Shown here piece after piece: positions 31,062 through 33,308 of a stretch of DNA of 33,308 nt (position 1 is the first letter of the stretch; the number at the start of each line of letters is the position of its first letter). Source of the DNA: Solimonas aquatica (lineage in GTDB: Bacteria; Pseudomonadota; Gammaproteobacteria; Nevskiales; Nevskiaceae); assembly GCF_900111015.1 (NCBI RefSeq), contig NZ_FOFS01000004.1:301449-334756 (forward strand), read 5' to 3'. The notes beneath the pieces are model-generated. The model saw nothing but the letters and a program-made list of their open reading frames with translations, did no database searches and was not told the origin of the DNA. Made by a program: the position numbers and the translations under genes.

Positions 31062-33086
31062 ATGGTTCGTGAAGGCGAACATCTCTGGAGCCCGCGTCCC
31101 GAATTCGTGGACCGCGCCAACATCACGCGCTACCAGCGCTATCTGCGCGAGCAGCATGGCTTGAGCTTTACCGACTACGAGGCGCTGTGGCGCTGGTCGG
31201 TGGAAGACGTGAGCCGCTTCTGGGCCACGATCTGGGATTACTTCCAGGTGCAGGCCAGCGCGCCGTATCAGCGCGTGCTCAGCGGCGCAGGCATGCTCGG
31301 CACGAAGTGGTTTGAAGGCGCGCGCCTGAACTACGCCGAGCATCTGCTGCGGCACGAGCAGGTCGCCGCGCCCGGCAAGACCGCGTTTCACCATCTCACC
31401 GAGAACCGCCCGCTGCGGCAGATGAGCTGGCAGGAGCTGGGCGCGCAGGTGCGCGTGCTGGCCACGCAGTTGCGCAAGCTGGGTTTGAAGCCCGGTGACC
31501 GCGTGGTCTCCTACATGCCCAATGTGCCGGAGACCGCGATTGCGATGATGGCCACGGTGGCCATCGGCGCGGTCTGGTCCTCGGCGGCGCCGGAGTTCGG
31601 CGTCAAGACCGTGGTCGAGCGCTTCACGCAGATTCAGCCCAAGCTGTTCTTTGCCGCCGACGGCTACCGTTTCGGCGGCCGCGATTTTTCGCGCGAGGAC
31701 GAGGTGCGGCAGATCGCCGGCGCCTTGCCGAGCCTGGAACACATCGTCTGGCTGCCGTATCTGCATCCGTCGCCACCGCCCGCCGATCTGCCCGACACCG
31801 TGCTCTGGTCACAGCTGATGGACCACGCGCCGGTGCCGGCAGCGGACTTCGCCTACGAGCAGGTCGCGCATGACCATCCGCTGTGGGTGGTGTTCTCCTC
31901 CGGCACCACCGGCCTGCCCAAGGCCATCGTGCATGGTCACGCCGGCGCCCTGCTCGAACATCTCAAGGTGATGCATTTCCACATCAACCTCACGCCCGAC
32001 TCGGCGATGTTCTTCTACAGCACCACGGGCTGGATGATGTGGAATCTGGTGATCGCTGCCCTGCTCACCGGCAGCGCGGCGGTGCTCTACGACGGCAGCC
32101 CGGTGCATCCGCAGCCGGACCTGCTCTGGAAGCTGGCCGCCGACACCGGCGCCACCAATTTCGGCGCCAGTCCCACCTTCGTGCAGATGATGGAGAAGGC
32201 CGGCCTCAAGCCCGGCGAGACTTACGATCTGTCACGCCTGGAAGCGGTGCTGGTGGCCGGCTCGCCGAGCACGCCGGAAACCTTCCAGTGGTTCTATCAG
32301 GCAGTGAAGTCGGATCTCTGGGTGACCTCGCAATCCGGCGGCACCGAGCTGTGCAGTGCCTTCGTCGGTGCCTCGCCCACGCTGCCGGTCTACGCCGGCG
32401 AGATCCAGTGCCGGCTGCTGGGCATGGACGTGCGTGCGCTGAGCGACGATGGCCAGCGCGAGCTGGTCGACGAGGTCGGCGAACTGGTGGCGGTGAAGCC
32501 CTTCCCCTCGATGCCGGTGCATTTCTGGAACGACACGGACGGCAAGCGCTATCGCGAGTCCTACTTCAATGTCTTCGAGCGCGAGGGCGCGCCGATCTGG
32601 CGTCATGGCGATTTCATCAAGATCAACGGCCGGGGCGGCTGCTTCATCTACGGCCGTTCCGACTCCACGCTCAACCGTCACGGTGTGCGCATCGGCACCG
32701 CCGAGATCTACCGCGCAGTGGAGCAGGTGCCGGAGGTGGCGGACAGCCTGATCGTCTGCGTGGAGCTGCCGGGCGGCAAGTTCTTCATGCCCTTGTTCGT
32801 GAAGCTCAAGGACGGCGCGGTTCTGGATGCCGGCATCGAGAAGCGCATCGTCGAACGCCTGCGCCAGGACTGCAGCCCCCGCCATGTCCCCGACCGCATC
32901 TATGCGGTGAACGCGGTGCCCTACACGCTGACCGGCAAGAAGATGGAAGTGCCGGTGCGCAAGCTTTTGCTGGGCATGCCGCTGGAGAAGGCAGCGAGCC
33001 GCGACGCGATGATGAATCCGGACGCCATCGATTACTTCGTGCGTTTTGCGCAGGAGTCGAAGGACTACCAATGGCGCGCGGCCTGA
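31062..33086 (+). CDS. Acetoacetyl-CoA synthetase / benzoylacetate-CoA ligase-type enzyme
   Basis: A 674-aa ANL-superfamily ligase. GAGGAA sits 7 bases before the ATG. Motifs: VFSSGTTGLPKAIVHGHAG (AMP-binding P-loop), YSTTGWMMWNLVIAALLTG (A5 region), GRSDSTLNRHGVRIGTAEIYRAVEQ (A8 hinge) and TLTGKKMEVPVRKLL with the catalytic Lys626. The N-terminus (SPRPEFVDRANITRYQRYLR) and length are those of acetoacetyl-CoA synthetases; the benzoylacetate-CoA ligase Bal of ethylbenzene degraders belongs to the same group. As the last gene of the carboxylase operon it would convert the beta-keto acid made by the carboxylase to its CoA ester for thiolytic cleavage. Whether the acid is acetoacetate or a larger one cannot be told. 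Confidence 0.9.
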   Translation: MVREGEHLWSPRPEFVDRANITRYQRYLREQHGLSFTDYEALWRWSVEDVSRFWATIWDYFQVQASAPYQRVLSGAGMLGTKWFEGARLNYAEHLLRHEQVAAPGKTAFHHLTENRPLRQMSWQELGAQVRVLATQLRKLGLKPGDRVVSYMPNVPETAIAMMATVAIGAVWSSAAPEFGVKTVVERFTQIQPKLFFAADGYRFGGRDFSREDEVRQIAGALPSLEHIVWLPYLHPSPPPADLPDTVLWSQLMDHAPVPAADFAYEQVAHDHPLWVVFSSGTTGLPKAIVHGHAGALLEHLKVMHFHINLTPDSAMFFYSTTGWMMWNLVIAALLTGSAAVLYDGSPVHPQPDLLWKLAADTGATNFGASPTFVQMMEKAGLKPGETYDLSRLEAVLVAGSPSTPETFQWFYQAVKSDLWVTSQSGGTELCSAFVGASPTLPVYAGEIQCRLLGMDVRALSDDGQRELVDEVGELVAVKPFPSMPVHFWNDTDGKRYRESYFNVFEREGAPIWRHGDFIKINGRGGCFIYGRSDSTLNRHGVRIGTAEIYRAVEQVPEVADSLIVCVELPGGKFFMPLFVKLKDGAVLDAGIEKRIVERLRQDCSPRHVPDRIYAVNAVPYTLTGKKMEVPVRKLLLGMPLEKAASRDAMMNPDAIDYFVRFAQESKDYQWRAA

Positions 33087-33145
33087 ACACTTCACGTTCG
33101 GCGGGCACCTTCCAAGGCGCACGCACCAATGCCCTAACCCATACC

Positions 33146-33182
33146 GTAGGGCGGGTTAGGCGCGATAGCGCCGTGACCCGCC
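33146..33182 (+). repeat. Single REP-like unit
   Basis: Starts GTAGGGCGGGTTAGGCGCG and ends TGACCCGCC, differing from 26911-26947 at only two positions. It lies about 60 bases after the ligase stop, at the likely 3' end of the carboxylase operon. Confidence 0.8.
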
Positions 33183-33230
33183 AAGCTTTGCTGTTGTTGC
33201 TAGTTTTTTTGCTTGATCTATTGCCTTCTT

Positions 33231-33250
33231 CCACCGCCCTTCGGCGGTGG
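33231..33250 (+). terminator. GC-rich hairpin downstream of the carboxylase operon
   Basis: CCACCGCC and GGCGGTGG form a perfect 8-bp stem with a CTTC loop. Only a short T-rich stretch follows, so termination strength is uncertain; it is the first strong stem after the ligase gene and REP unit. Confidence 0.5.
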
Positions 33251-33254
33251 AGTC

Positions 33255-33282
33255 ACTTCTCTTTGCTTGTGCAAAGAGAAGT
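33255..33282. repeat. Second hairpin, likely dispersed element
   Basis: ACTTCTCTTTGC and GCAAAGAGAAGT form a perfect 12-bp stem with a TTGT loop, followed by AACCAAGAGAAAGCACACCC. I recall near-identical sequence recurring many times in other proteobacterial genomes, so it is probably a dispersed intergenic repeat; this rests on memory. Confidence 0.6.
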
Positions 33283-33308
33283 AACCAAGAGAAAGCACAC
33301 CCCGGCTC

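Larger units (their letters stand above)
33087..33308. other. Downstream intergenic region with REP unit and hairpins
   Basis: About 220 bases to the window end with no supported gene. It contains one REP-like unit and two perfect hairpins listed separately, plus an AT-rich stretch (TAGTTTTTTTGC near 33201) unlike the surrounding DNA. Confidence 0.6.

Overview
The window is GC-rich DNA, by eye in the mid-60s percent G+C, with densely packed genes. It looks like the chromosome of an environmental gammaproteobacterium. An MMPL transporter, YCF48, DUF1302 and DUF1329 set, an AidB-type flavoprotein and REP-like palindromes all appear together. That combination reminds me of Nevskiales/Solimonas-type degraders of hydrophobic compounds, but this taxonomic call is inference only. 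I see no tRNA, rRNA, CRISPR array, transposase or integrase.

Region 1 (1-3866): the 3' part of a collagen-like Gly-X-Y surface protein, followed 5 bases later by a large protein with TPRs, a GT41 (O-GlcNAc-transferase-like) domain and a second glycosyltransferase domain. Together they look like a surface filament and its dedicated glycosylation enzyme. Region 2 (about 4140-7500): three poorly characterised genes of lower GC, flanked by two exact 22-bp direct repeats. Region 3 (7862-11233): a secreted SBBP beta-propeller protein with a GlyGly-CTERM-like tail, then a family-2 glycosyltransferase. Region 4 (11406-14939): housekeeping and stress genes. On the minus strand are a glutathione peroxidase, an SRPBCC/DUF1857 protein and a CoA-binding protein; on the plus strand are a small unknown protein and an AidB-like acyl-CoA dehydrogenase homologue.

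Region 5 (14978-33086) is the most interesting part. An uptake or envelope set (MMPL/RND transporter, YCF48-like propeller, DUF1302 outer-membrane protein, Tat-exported DUF1329 protein) precedes an ATP-dependent ketone carboxylase operon. That operon encodes two different HyuA-like ATPase subunits, a small zinc-ribbon subunit and a long HyuB-like subunit with the metal-site residues of acetone carboxylase. A short-chain alcohol dehydrogenase, an unrecognised 277-aa protein and an acetoacetyl-CoA-synthetase/benzoylacetate-CoA-ligase-type enzyme follow. The gene content parallels the ped-apc-bal pathway of anaerobic ethylbenzene degraders: secondary alcohol to ketone to beta-keto acid to beta-ketoacyl-CoA.

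Both operons have the same promoter design. A 16-bp palindrome (CTACCCGNNAGNGTAG) sits exactly 22 nt before a TAGnCT -10-like hexamer, so one activator probably switches on uptake and carboxylation together. The true substrate cannot be read from sequence; an aromatic or long-chain methyl ketone or the matching secondary alcohol is a reasonable guess. No regulator gene and no thiolase lie in the window.
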